64,000 nt of DNA from Pseudomonas sp. RIT409. Lineage in GTDB: Bacteria > Pseudomonadota > Gammaproteobacteria > Pseudomonadales > Pseudomonadaceae. Both the position numbers and the translations under genes were made by a program. The notes below the pieces were generated by a model, which was not told where the DNA came from, ran no database searches, and saw only the letters and a list, made by a program, of their open reading frames with translations. This document shows, one piece after another, positions 35,491 to 44,095 of the stretch (positions are counted from its first letter, which is position 1; each line of letters opens with the position of its first letter). The stretch spans positions 62,001 through 126,000 of the forward strand of contig NZ_QARE02000014.1 of assembly GCF_003052515.2 (NCBI RefSeq). The letters run 5' to 3'.

Positions 35491-36906
35491 TTAGAGGTCC
35501 GTGATTTCCTTGTGGCGCGGGACGAGCGTCTTCATCACGCCCCAGGCCACCAGGTACGCCAGTGCACAGATGGCGAACATGATCATGTAGCCGGTGTGGA
35601 TATCGTTGATCGATTTGTAATAGTCGAATACCCAGCCCCCAATCTTGGTCAGGACCACGCCCCCCAGGCCACCCGCCATGCCGCCGATGCCGACCACGGA
35701 GGCCACGGTTTTTTGCGGGAACATGTCGGAAACCGTGGTGAAAATGTTGCAGGACCATGCCTGATGGGCGGACGCGCCGATGCCGATCAGCAAGACGGGC
35801 ACCCAGAAGCTGATGTAGCCCAGCGGTTGCGCCAGGAGTACCAGCAGTGGGAACAGCGCGATCACCAGCATCGCCTTCATGCGGCCGTCGTAAGGTTTGT
35901 CGCCGCGTGCCATGAAATAGCTGGGGAACCAGCCACCGCCGATACTCCCGACCATGGTCATGCTGTACAGCACGAACAACGGCATCACGATGGAGGGACC
36001 TTTCATTCCGTACTGCGCAGCCAGGTAGGTCGGGAGCCAGAACAGGAAGAACCACCACACGCCGTCGGTCATGAACTTGCCAAACGCGAAGGCCCAAGTC
36101 TGACGATAGGTGAGCAGTTTGAACCACGAGACCTTTCGGCCAGGCACGTTCGAAGCCGGGAGGGGCTGGGTGGATTCGGCTTCGTCACTGCGGATATAAG
36201 CCAACTCGTCGGCGGTCAGGCGCTTTTGCTGATCCGGTCTTTCGTACAGCGCCAGCCAGAAGCCCAGCCAGACGAAACCCAGCAGGCCAATCACGATGAA
36301 AGCCGCTTCCCAACCCCATGCCGCCGCGATGAGCGGCACACAGATGGGCGCAGCGATCGCCCCGACATTGGCCCCGGAGTTGAAGATGCCCGTGGCGAAT
36401 GAGCGTTCTTTCTTGGGGAAGTATTCGGCCGTGGCTTTGATCGCGATGGGGAAGTTGCCCGCTTCGCCGATCGCCAGCACCGCCCGCGACAACATGAAAC
36501 CTGCGATGGACACCGGGATCGCCGCCAGGCCCAACGCGCCGGCGATCGCACCGATGCCTTGACCCAGCGGTACCGCAAAGGCGTGCATCACAGCGCCCGT
36601 CGACCAGACCCCAATGGCCACCATGTACGCAGTTTTCGTCCCGATCTTGTCGACCACTCGGCCTGCGAAGACCATCGCGATAGCGTAGACAAACTGGAAG
36701 ACCGACGCGATGTTGGCGTAGTCGGTGTTGCTCCAGCCGAATTGAGCGGACAGGTCTGGCGCCAGCAGGCTCAGCACTTGGCGGTCCAGATAATTGACCG
36801 TGGTGGCGAAGAACAGCAACGCACAGATCGTCCAACGGTATTTGCCGATGGAACGGGTTGCCGCTTGGGTCATGCTTTGCGGGTGAGTGGACTCGTTGAG
36901 GTTCAT
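35491..36906 (-). CDS. MFS transporter, anion:cation symporter family (ExuT/GudP-like)
   Basis: 471 residues and 12 helices. NYLDRQVLSLLAPDLSAQFGWSNTDYANIASVFQFVYAIAM is typical of hexuronate/glucarate symporters, as is GEAGNFPIAIKATAEYFPKKERSFATGIFNSGANVGAI in helices 4-5. Probable import of an acidic sugar (galacturonate, galactonate or similar) with H+. Upstream lie TGTTGT repeats fitting a GntR-type operator. Heads an operon with the SnoaL-like gene. Confidence 0.85.
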   Translation of the reverse strand: MNLNESTHPQSMTQAATRSIGKYRWTICALLFFATTVNYLDRQVLSLLAPDLSAQFGWSNTDYANIASVFQFVYAIAMVFAGRVVDKIGTKTAYMVAIGVWSTGAVMHAFAVPLGQGIGAIAGALGLAAIPVSIAGFMLSRAVLAIGEAGNFPIAIKATAEYFPKKERSFATGIFNSGANVGAIAAPICVPLIAAAWGWEAAFIVIGLLGFVWLGFWLALYERPDQQKRLTADELAYIRSDEAESTQPLPASNVPGRKVSWFKLLTYRQTWAFAFGKFMTDGVWWFFLFWLPTYLAAQYGMKGPSIVMPLFVLYSMTMVGSIGGGWFPSYFMARGDKPYDGRMKAMLVIALFPLLVLLAQPLGYISFWVPVLLIGIGASAHQAWSCNIFTTVSDMFPQKTVASVVGIGGMAGGLGGVVLTKIGGWVFDYYKSINDIHTGYMIMFAICALAYLVAWGVMKTLVPRHKEITDL

Positions 36907-37350
36907 GACATCACTCTTGTTCTTGGAGGTGTGATGGTCTCTCGGCCGTGTGCCGAGAATGTGCAGATTGGCCCGAGTAGGCTCTCGGAGTCAGACGTCT
37001 AACAAGTGGAGGGTGGTGGAATGGGCAGTGCGCTGGCCAGGGGCTTCACTGCGGGAGGCTCGCCATTTCGCCAAAAAGCGTGAAAAGGCCGGGGATTAGG
37101 GCTAATGAGCAAGCAGTCTGGATTCATGGGGGTGGCCGACACTGTTTTTATTTTTTGGAAATGTTGTCGCTTTGAATCATATGTTGTCGTACAACAAGGC
37201 AGTTATAGCCAGTGAGACCTTGGGCTGTCAATGTTGTCTCGACCTTCAGGTGATAAGCGCTGCGGCTGCGCGTACCACACGCTTGTCATTCTCCTGCACG
37301 TCGGCACTCTGGAGCACCAGGCGTTGCCGCATCCGCGGTGTCAGCGCCAT
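36907..37350. promoter_or_regulatory. Control region upstream of hexuronate-type transporter, GntR-like operator
   Basis: 444 bases without a convincing gene, between the transporter start and the hybrid kinase stop. It holds the perfect inverted repeat TGTTGT-CGT-ACAACA at 37182-37196 and a half-site TGTTGTCG at 37162-37169; TGTTGTC occurs again at 37230-37236. FCD-type GntR regulators of sugar-acid genes use TTGT-N-ACAA sites, so this may control the transporter, although it is about 276 bases from its start. No GntR gene is in the window. Confidence 0.5.
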
Positions 37351-39924
37351 TCACCCCGCCGCTTCACGCCCCTTGAGCAGATGAAGAATTCTCGACGCGA
37401 TGTCCTCGCGGCTGAAGGGTTTGGTCAGCAGTTCGAACCCCTCACCGTGGGGCAGTTCGATGTGGGTGTACCCGGTGATGATCAGGACAGGCAGGTGCGG
37501 GAATTGCGCGCGCAATTGGTGCGCCAATTGAAGTCCCGACCGATCCGCCATGACCTGGTCGGACAACAGCAGGTCGGGTAGCAGGCCGTCCGCGACCTTT
37601 GCAAGCGCCTCGGTGGCGCTGCTGCTCTCGGTGACCTGATAGCCCAAGTCGCGCAGCAGCAATGCGGTGCTTTGCCTGACCAGGTTTTCGTCGTCCACCA
37701 ACAGAATATGGGTCTTGGCCTGCGCCGTCGGAGCCTCGACCTGAGGATGCTCTTCGGGCCTCACCGCTTCGCAGGTGGTCGGTAACCAGAGGCTGACGGT
37801 GGTGCCAGCGCCAGGCCGAGAGGTCAGATCGAACGCACCGCCCGATTGGAGCGCCAGCCCCTGCACCATGGAAAGGCCTAGCCCGGTGCCTTTTCCAGCG
37901 CCCTTGGTGGAGTAAAACGGTTCCACGCACTTGCGCAGCACGTCCTCGGCCATTCCGCAGCCGTTATCCTGTACGGACAATTTGACGTAATCTCCGTCTG
38001 CCAGCCCTTTGCTCGCGGCGTCGGTGGCGTGGGTCGCCGAAATCACCAAGTGTCCCCCCTGGGGCATGGCATCGCGTGCATTCACTGCGAGATTCAGGAT
38101 GGCGAGCTCCAGTTGGTGGGCGTCGACCAACACATTGGGCAGCTCAGCATCGATGTTCAGGGTCACTGGGATCGTGGGGCCCAGAGAGCGCTCGATCAGG
38201 TCGGTCAAGTCATGGATCAACCGCGCAAGCTGGGTCGGTTCGGGTCTGAGCGTCTGCCTGCGAGCGAAGGTCAGCAGGCGACCCACCAGGACCCGCGCGC
38301 GGTCCGCCGCTTGCAAGGCACCGTCCACCAGCCGGGAGATCCGTTCGTCGGTGACGCGACGCTTGATCAGCTCCATCGAGGTGATGATGGGGGTGAGCAA
38401 GTTATTGAAGTCATGGGCCACGCCACCGCCAATCTGCCCCACCATTTCCATCTTTCGAGACTCGTGCAACTGCGCCAGCGCTTTTTCGCGCTCGGCCACC
38501 ATTTCACCAACGCGCCGTTCCAATTCATCGTTCAACCGCCGCAGTTCGTTCTCCGCCTCGATCCGGGCGCTGACGTCGATGCCTACGCACAGCAATCGGG
38601 AATAGCGGTCGCGGCCGTCTCTGATGGGGGTCACATGGTTCTGAATCCAGACGTCCGTTCCATCCTGGCGTCGGTAGCGTTGTGTGCTTTCGAACGGCAC
38701 GCCACTGTAAAGCGCGCGCTCGAATTCCGGTCGCATGGGGCTGAACGCCTCACCTCGCATCAAACGGTCCAGGCTACCCAGGGTCGTCGCATCGCCGGAG
38801 CACCCCAGCATCTGGCAGTAACGCTCGTTGATACGCTCGAGTTTCGAACTCACATCGCAGACCGCGATGCCAGCGCTTGCCTGATCGAACATCGCTGAAA
38901 GCTGACGTGAACTGACACGCACCGCCATCTCTGCACTGGCGTGGTTCATCCACAGCCAGGCCAGCCCCGCAGCTTCGATGGCCAGGCGAAGTTGATGAGG
39001 GCCGAATTCGTTCGCCGGGTCGGGTTTGAAGGTCAGCACGCCTGCCAGCCGGCCGTCCCGCAGTAACGGGATGTCGATTCGCGCGGGGATGGCCTGTTCG
39101 AGGAAGAAGGGGGCGTGCACCGATTCGTCCACGTGCACATCATCGTTCCAATAGTAGAGCGCCTGACCGGTGCGCAGCCTTTGGAGGTTCAGGCCATGCC
39201 AGGCCGGCATGACGCAGTGCCGCAACAGCCTTCCCCCTTCGTGAACCTGCGCCGGCAAGAATGTACCGCCATTGTCTTCCGTACGCCCCAGGCACAGCAT
39301 CCCCGGCCGCAACTTGGCGCTCAACGCATTCAGCAGGTGGGTTTCGATCTGTTCCGGCTCGACGAACGCGGGGAACGAGTGCCCAAGTTGCACGAGAAAT
39401 GCCTGCAGTTCCTCGAATTGAACACGTTGGGTCGTTTCGGTGACGATGCACAGGACGCCGCCGATCGAGCCGTCTTCGGCGCGCACCGCCGAATAGGACA
39501 CATCGAAGTACACGACCTCGCCCCGGGCACTGCGCTGAATATAGAAAGGGCGATCCTTCGCGCTGAACGTCTCCCCGGTTTCACGCACGCCGCGCAGCAG
39601 TGGCTCAAGGTCGTCCCACAGCTCGCTCCAATTCTCGACCGCAGGACGCCCCAGTGCTCGCGGGTGTTTTGCGCCAATGGTCGGAGCGTAGGCGTCGTTA
39701 TAAAGCGCCACATAATCCGGCCCCCAAAACAGCACGATCTGGGCCTTGACCGGCAACATCGTCGCGACCAGGGTTTGCAGGCTCCTCGACCAGGCAGCGG
39801 GCGCGCCGAGAGGGCAATCCTGCGCACTCAAGCGGCGCAGAAGGATTGAGACTTCGCTGGTATCCGACAAAAACCACACGTCGCTTTCAGCGGTTGAGTG
39901 GTCGTCACGTTTGAGCGAATCCAT
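37351..39924 (-). CDS. Large hybrid histidine kinase, PAS-GAF-PAS-HisKA-HATPase-REC
   Basis: 857 residues, soluble. A PAS-like N-terminus (VLFWGPDYVALYNDAYAPTIG), a GAF-like segment (about 170-320), a second PAS (345-460, ending TPIRDGRDRYSRLLCVGIDVSA), a coiled coil, HisKA GGGVAHDFNNLLTPI, HATPase VQDNGCGMAE and GTGLGLSMVQG, and a C-terminal receiver with LLSDQVM and LTKPFS. Related to bacteriophytochrome-type hybrid kinases without the bilin cysteine signature. No partner regulator adjacent. AAGGA precedes the ATG. Confidence 0.9.
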   Translation of the reverse strand: MDSLKRDDHSTAESDVWFLSDTSEVSILLRRLSAQDCPLGAPAAWSRSLQTLVATMLPVKAQIVLFWGPDYVALYNDAYAPTIGAKHPRALGRPAVENWSELWDDLEPLLRGVRETGETFSAKDRPFYIQRSARGEVVYFDVSYSAVRAEDGSIGGVLCIVTETTQRVQFEELQAFLVQLGHSFPAFVEPEQIETHLLNALSAKLRPGMLCLGRTEDNGGTFLPAQVHEGGRLLRHCVMPAWHGLNLQRLRTGQALYYWNDDVHVDESVHAPFFLEQAIPARIDIPLLRDGRLAGVLTFKPDPANEFGPHQLRLAIEAAGLAWLWMNHASAEMAVRVSSRQLSAMFDQASAGIAVCDVSSKLERINERYCQMLGCSGDATTLGSLDRLMRGEAFSPMRPEFERALYSGVPFESTQRYRRQDGTDVWIQNHVTPIRDGRDRYSRLLCVGIDVSARIEAENELRRLNDELERRVGEMVAEREKALAQLHESRKMEMVGQIGGGVAHDFNNLLTPIITSMELIKRRVTDERISRLVDGALQAADRARVLVGRLLTFARRQTLRPEPTQLARLIHDLTDLIERSLGPTIPVTLNIDAELPNVLVDAHQLELAILNLAVNARDAMPQGGHLVISATHATDAASKGLADGDYVKLSVQDNGCGMAEDVLRKCVEPFYSTKGAGKGTGLGLSMVQGLALQSGGAFDLTSRPGAGTTVSLWLPTTCEAVRPEEHPQVEAPTAQAKTHILLVDDENLVRQSTALLLRDLGYQVTESSSATEALAKVADGLLPDLLLSDQVMADRSGLQLAHQLRAQFPHLPVLIITGYTHIELPHGEGFELLTKPFSREDIASRILHLLKGREAAG

Positions 39925-40174
39925 GTTCAGTCCTTGTGCGTTTTCATGGCGAAGTGTTGCGGCGCATAAGGCGTTTATTTCTTAAACGGCCGGCGATCAA
40001 TCCGATCATAGATCCCTGCTTTCGATGCAAATTCACTTGGTTGCGCCGCGGGGCCGAAAAAAAAAGAGCGCCACTCGTCATATGCCTGAACGAATCGTTG
40101 ACCCAATTGCCGCCCCCACCGGACAGATACCTTGTGAGCCGACAAACCTTTTGGTGTTTGAACGGGAGTGTCTT

Positions 40175-41314
40175 ATGAAAGCCATCGTCTACAACGGGCC
40201 GCGCGACGTGAGCGTGCAAAACGTGCCCGATGCGAAAATCGAAAAACCCACCGATGTCGTGGTGCGCATCACCACCACGAACATCTGTGGCTCTGACCTG
40301 CATATGTATGAAGGCCGCACGTCCATGGAAACCGGCCGAGTGTTCGGGCATGAGAACCTCGGGGAGGTGGTGGAGGTCGGCCTGGGTGTCGACCGAGTCA
40401 AGGTGGGCGACCGCGTCTGCCTGCCATTCAACATCGGCTGCGGTTTCTGTGAGAACTGTGAAAAGGGGCTGACGGGATTCTGTCTGACGGCCAATCCGGG
40501 AACGGCGGGCGCCGCCTATGGGTTTGCCGACATGGGGCCGTACCAAGGTGGGCAGGCCGAGTTATTGCGCGTGCCCTACGCGGATTTCAATTGCCTGGTG
40601 CTTCCTGAAGATGCGCAAGAAAAAGAAAACGATTACGTCCTGCTCTCGGACATCTTTCCCACTGGCTGGCATGCCACGAAGCTCGCCGGTCTGCTGCCCG
40701 GCGAGACGATTGCCATCTACGGAGCCGGACCGGTAGGGCTCATGGCCGCCCATGCGGCGATGATCAAAGGGGCGTCTCAAGTCTTTGTGGTCGACACCCA
40801 CCCTGACCGGCTCAAGCTCGCTGCGCAGATGGGCGCTACCCCGATCTCCGGTCTGGAGCAGGAGGCCGTCGAGCAGATCCTCAATCTGACCAACGGGCGG
40901 GGCACCGACCGGGGCTGTGAATGCGTGGGTTATCAATGCTGTGACAGGCATGGGCACGAAGCGAATCATTTGACCATGAACAATCTCGTGGCATCGACCA
41001 AGGCCACGGGCGGGATTGGCGCAGTCGGCGTGTTCGTTCCACAGGATCCGGGCGCCAATAACGCGCTGGCGAAGGAGGGCAAGATGGCCTTCGATTTCGG
41101 CACGTTCTGGTTCAAGGGTCAGCAGGTACGCACCGGCCAGGCCAATGTGAAAGCCTACAACCGGCGGTTGGCGGCATTGATTCACCATGGCCGCGCCCAG
41201 CCTTCGCAGATCATTTCGCACAGCCTGAAATTGGAGGAAGGCCCTGATGCGTACAAGCACTTCGATGCGCGGGATGAAGGGTGGACGAAGGTCATCCTGA
41301 AACCGGCCGCCTGA
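40175..41314 (+). CDS. Zinc alcohol dehydrogenase, glutathione-independent formaldehyde dehydrogenase-like
   Basis: 379 residues. Catalytic zinc ligands in NICGSDLH and FGHENLGEV; structural zinc loop CGFCENCEKGLTGFC has all four cysteines; the nucleotide fold shows IYGAGPVGLMAAHAA and VVDTHPDRLKLA. The GCECVGYQCCDRHGHE segment and overall order match the FdhA/threonine-dehydrogenase-like group that oxidises formaldehyde with bound NAD. It is slightly shorter than Pseudomonas putida FdhA (about 398). Start at 40175 with GGGAG. Monocistronic, divergent from the hybrid kinase. Confidence 0.82.
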   Translation: MKAIVYNGPRDVSVQNVPDAKIEKPTDVVVRITTTNICGSDLHMYEGRTSMETGRVFGHENLGEVVEVGLGVDRVKVGDRVCLPFNIGCGFCENCEKGLTGFCLTANPGTAGAAYGFADMGPYQGGQAELLRVPYADFNCLVLPEDAQEKENDYVLLSDIFPTGWHATKLAGLLPGETIAIYGAGPVGLMAAHAAMIKGASQVFVVDTHPDRLKLAAQMGATPISGLEQEAVEQILNLTNGRGTDRGCECVGYQCCDRHGHEANHLTMNNLVASTKATGGIGAVGVFVPQDPGANNALAKEGKMAFDFGTFWFKGQQVRTGQANVKAYNRRLAALIHHGRAQPSQIISHSLKLEEGPDAYKHFDARDEGWTKVILKPAA

Positions 41315-41545
41315 TCGCTCAGGCCATGAGCAAGCGCCTGCCGACCCTGGAGGTGCCTGCTCGTGTCGGTCCTTTCGCAAGCGGCGAAGGCGCTAGGCAG
41401 GCGGGGAGCGCCATCCGTCGTCTCGGCTGAAGTCGTGGCTGAACCGCCGCGAACGGACCGAGGTCATTCCTACGACTGCGACGGGCTGAAGGCAAGTGTC
41501 TAGCCGTCCGCCGACTTCCCCAAGAATTGAGGCAAGGAGAGCCCG

Positions 41546-41737
41546 ATGAGTGACAGCACCCGATCCAAACGCCAGATCGAAAGCCTGTGCCGCATTCGCC
41601 AGTGGCATCTGGATACGGCCCTGCGTGCGCGACTTGAGGGGCGTGAGGAGGAGTCGCGGTTTCACATGCGCTATTACCGCTTGCTGGGCCCTGCTGTGAC
41701 GAACGCCGAGACCGATACGCTCGAGCGCCAGCCCTGA
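41546..41737 (+). CDS. Conserved-looking small protein
   Basis: 63 residues with a strong AAGGAGAG ribosome site. Basic and helical (RSKRQIESLCRIRQWHLDTALRARLEGREEESRFHMRYYRLLG). No known domain recognised. Stands alone, convergent with xthA. Confidence 0.55.
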   Translation: MSDSTRSKRQIESLCRIRQWHLDTALRARLEGREEESRFHMRYYRLLGPAVTNAETDTLERQP

Positions 41738-41757
41738 CCCGTTTGACGACCCCGCCA

Positions 41758-42543
41758 CTACAGCCCTTCGAGGCGGATCCAGGTAGGCGCATGGTCGCTC
41801 GCATGCGCTTCTCCCCGCACCCACGCGTCCACCCCGGCGTCTTCGAGACGCGGGGCAAGTACGGGGTTGAGAAGCAGATGGTCGATGCGCAGCCCGGAGT
41901 TTTTTTGCCAGTGCTGCCGGAAATAATCCCAGAATGTGAAGACGCGCTCCTCCGGATACAGATGCCTGACCGAGTCGATCCAGCCTTGGGCCAGCAGCCG
42001 CTGAAAGCATTCGCGGCTTTCAGGTTGCAGTAGAGCGTCCTTGCGCCATGAACGCGGGTTGTAAATGTCGTCGTCAGTGGGCACCACGTTGAAGTCGCCC
42101 GCCATGACCACGGGATGTTCACTCGCCTGCAACGTTTCGGCGTGCTTGATCAGGTGTTCGAACCACCTGAGTTTGTAATCGAACTTCGGCCCTGGTTGGG
42201 GGTTGCCGTTGGGCAAATACAGGCACGCGACAATGACACCGTGAGCCGCTGCTTCGAGGTAGCGCGCGTGGGTATCGGCTTCTTCCCCAGGCAGCCCCTT
42301 GCGGATCAGCAAGGGCTCAGTGTCGCGCGCCAGAATGGCAACGCCGTTCCAGGAAGGCTGACCCAAGTGGAGCGAGCCATAGCCCGCTGCCTCGATCTCC
42401 CGGGCAGGAAAGGCCTTGTCTGGCGCCTTGAGCTCCTGCAGGCAGACGATGTCGGGTTGTTCACGCTCCAGCCACCGCAACAGATTGGGAAGGCGCGCGC
42501 CAATACCGTTGACGTTGAACGTGGCAATTTTCAGCGCTCCCAT
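41758..42543 (-). CDS. xthA: Exodeoxyribonuclease III
   Basis: 261 residues, the length of Xth. Acts on abasic sites and 3' blocked ends in DNA. ATFNVNGIGARLPNLLRWL, CLQELKAPD (catalytic Glu), GWNGVAI-like SWNGVAIL, AGDFNVVPTDDDIY, LRIDHLLLNP and a final SDHAPTWI (catalytic Asp-His) are in order. Monocistronic. Confidence 0.95.
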   Translation of the reverse strand: MGALKIATFNVNGIGARLPNLLRWLEREQPDIVCLQELKAPDKAFPAREIEAAGYGSLHLGQPSWNGVAILARDTEPLLIRKGLPGEEADTHARYLEAAAHGVIVACLYLPNGNPQPGPKFDYKLRWFEHLIKHAETLQASEHPVVMAGDFNVVPTDDDIYNPRSWRKDALLQPESRECFQRLLAQGWIDSVRHLYPEERVFTFWDYFRQHWQKNSGLRIDHLLLNPVLAPRLEDAGVDAWVRGEAHASDHAPTWIRLEGL

Positions 42544-42600
42544 TGCGTATACCTCTCGAACTGGCCCACTTCCTCATCTGAGGGGCAGGGCAGGGCGAAG

Positions 42601-42636
42601 TTCGGACTGAAAGCTCGGACTCAAAGCTCGGACAGG
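42601..42636. repeat. Short tandem repeat, 13-base unit
   Basis: Two full and one partial copies of a unit like (T/C)TCGGACT(G/C)AAAG, starting at 42601, 42614 and 42627, just upstream of xthA. It could vary in copy number by slippage or contain a repeated binding site. Confidence 0.6.
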
Positions 42637-42754
42637 TTTGGCGACATGTTTAGCAACATGCTCGGTACGACCGTTCGGGAACTTCGTTGAACGACAGGGG
42701 CGGGGGTGATTCGAAACCATTAAGCACGACCCAACCCTGAACCAAGAGGTGTAT

Positions 42755-42970
42755 ATGAGCCCATCAACAGGCATTCCCGGTGGCAGCGAAAACGCGGTCG
42801 ACTCCATTGAACCGCTCGAATCCGGCAGGCCGGACGTAATCCCCGATCCAGCGACCGAGGACGCCCATGTTCCGCTCGAGCCGGACGATGAGGCGGCTTT
42901 GGAGGACGAGGACATGTCTGACGTAGACGCCAACAACTCGGTGTCCTCGGAGCATCCACCCCAGCGCTGA
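42755..42970 (+). CDS. Small acidic protein
   Basis: 71 residues, start at 42755 after AGAGGTG. Strongly acidic and low in hydrophobic residues (EPLESGRPDVIPDPATEDAH, then EPDDEAALEDEDMSDVDAN), so probably intrinsically disordered. Similar short acidic proteins occur in other pseudomonads (from memory). Function unknown. Confidence 0.55.
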   Translation: MSPSTGIPGGSENAVDSIEPLESGRPDVIPDPATEDAHVPLEPDDEAALEDEDMSDVDANNSVSSEHPPQR

Positions 42971-43144
42971 AACAGTTCCCCCGCCCAAGACGTTGATGCC
43001 GATCAATGCGCATCCATGCTACGGCGGGTACATAAATAATCGATAAAGGCCAGCGGAAGGCCGAACGGTGCCCGATGAGCCGGGCCGAAAGATTTCAAGG
43101 GATGAACCTGACGCTGTACTGCCGACATAACAAGGACAATCGCG

Positions 43145-43405
43145 ATGGCTATTTCTCTGCTTGAACTGCGTCACATCATCGAATCGGGCTTCCTGCCTCT
43201 GGAATGCCGGTGCACGGCAAGCGCCTCCAATGAACTGACGATCGAGCTCGTCGATCCCGCCACCGGCGCCAACCTGGTGACAGGTGGAATCAATGCCGCA
43301 TCGCTGGACAACAGTCGGGCCATTGCCGAGTTGGTGGCTCAACTGCGTACTCGATTTGCCCAAACCCACGGCAGAGAGAGCAGAAGGACAGGTCGGCGCG
43401 CTTGA
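43145..43405 (+). CDS. DUF1652 family protein
   Basis: 86 residues. ISLLELRHIIESGFLPLECRC, then ELTIELVDPATG, and SRAIAELVAQLRTRF define DUF1652, a small family nearly restricted to Pseudomonas and of unknown role. It supports the genus call. A hairpin (43422-43442) follows it. Confidence 0.85.
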   Translation: MAISLLELRHIIESGFLPLECRCTASASNELTIELVDPATGANLVTGGINAASLDNSRAIAELVAQLRTRFAQTHGRESRRTGRRA

Positions 43406-43421
43406 GCCATCGCGAAATGAA

Positions 43422-43442
43422 GGCCGCCTGACCAGCAGGCGG
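43422..43442. terminator. Hairpin after DUF1652 gene
   Basis: Perfect 8-base arms GCCGCCTG and CAGGCGGC with loop ACCAG, 17 bases after the DUF1652 stop and before a convergent gene. No T-run. Confidence 0.4.
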
Positions 43443-43492
43443 CACGCGGCTGCGCAAAAGCTCCGCAGCCTGTGGGTGGTGTACCCACGACG

Positions 43493-43795
43493 CTATTTCT
43501 TGTTGACCATCTCTTTGATGGTGCCCGTCGGGATATTGACCAGCGCGTATTTACCGCCGATCTCTACCCATTGCTCATGCTCCCCTGGCGCTGTCAGCTT
43601 GCGGCTTTTCCAGTCCTTGATCGCCATACTTTCACGCTGATACTCGTCAGGCACGTTGTCGCCCTTTTTGATCTCCCGAACGCCCGCGCCAGGCCGGTCC
43701 ATCTTGACGGTGGGCTCCTCGGCCGCTTGGCTGATGCTGGAAACAGCGCACAGTGCCACGAGCGAAAACGCAGTCAGGTAGGTTTTATAGTTCAT
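43493..43795 (-). CDS. RcnB-like periplasmic protein
   Basis: 100 residues from the ATG at 43795 (GGGAG upstream). Signal peptide MNYKTYLTAFSLVALCAVSSISQA, then the RcnB-like pattern: REIKKGDNVPDEYQ, DWKSRKLTAPGEHEQWVEIGGKYALVNIPTGTIKEMV. RcnB affects nickel/cobalt homeostasis in E. coli; many Pseudomonas members have unknown roles. Monocistronic. Confidence 0.78.
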   Translation of the reverse strand: MNYKTYLTAFSLVALCAVSSISQAAEEPTVKMDRPGAGVREIKKGDNVPDEYQRESMAIKDWKSRKLTAPGEHEQWVEIGGKYALVNIPTGTIKEMVNKK

Positions 43796-44095
43796 GGAAA
43801 CTCCCGAGGGTGATGAGCGAGAAAGGGTTCTTGCGGTCCGCAACGTGCGGCCGCGTGGGTTGAACCGCTGTCTCAATGGATCGGAACCGCTGTCAGGCGT
43901 TCAACGCGATTGATGGGTGGCAGGGCTTACAGCCCGGCAATACTGATTCCTCGAGTGGCGTGCAGTGCGTTCATGCGGATCAACCCAGCCGTAGTTCAAT
44001 CCTCTGGAATGCTTGCCTAATCCTCTGAGAATGCAGGCGCACGGATAGGAAACGCCGGGATTGCAGACTAGAGTCTGCACAAAGGAGTTCGAACG
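43796..44095. promoter_or_regulatory. Upstream region of AraC gene with paired repeats and a palindrome
   Basis: 300 bases without a gene. Three ordered elements occur: direct repeat GAACCGCTGTC at 43862-43872 and 43884-43894 (22-base spacing); direct repeat TCCTCTG-GAATGC at 44000-44012 and 44021-44034 (21-base spacing); and the 16-base palindrome GCAGACTAGAGTCTGC at 44063-44078, just before the ribosome site AAAGGAG. Direct repeats about two helical turns apart are what AraC-type activators bind, so autoregulation is likely. Confidence 0.55.

Noticed and set aside
37172-37384. 70-codon plus-strand frame near the GntR-like palindrome
   Set aside because: Runs into the antisense end of the hybrid kinase and has an Arg/Ser/Cys-rich composition typical of chance frames.
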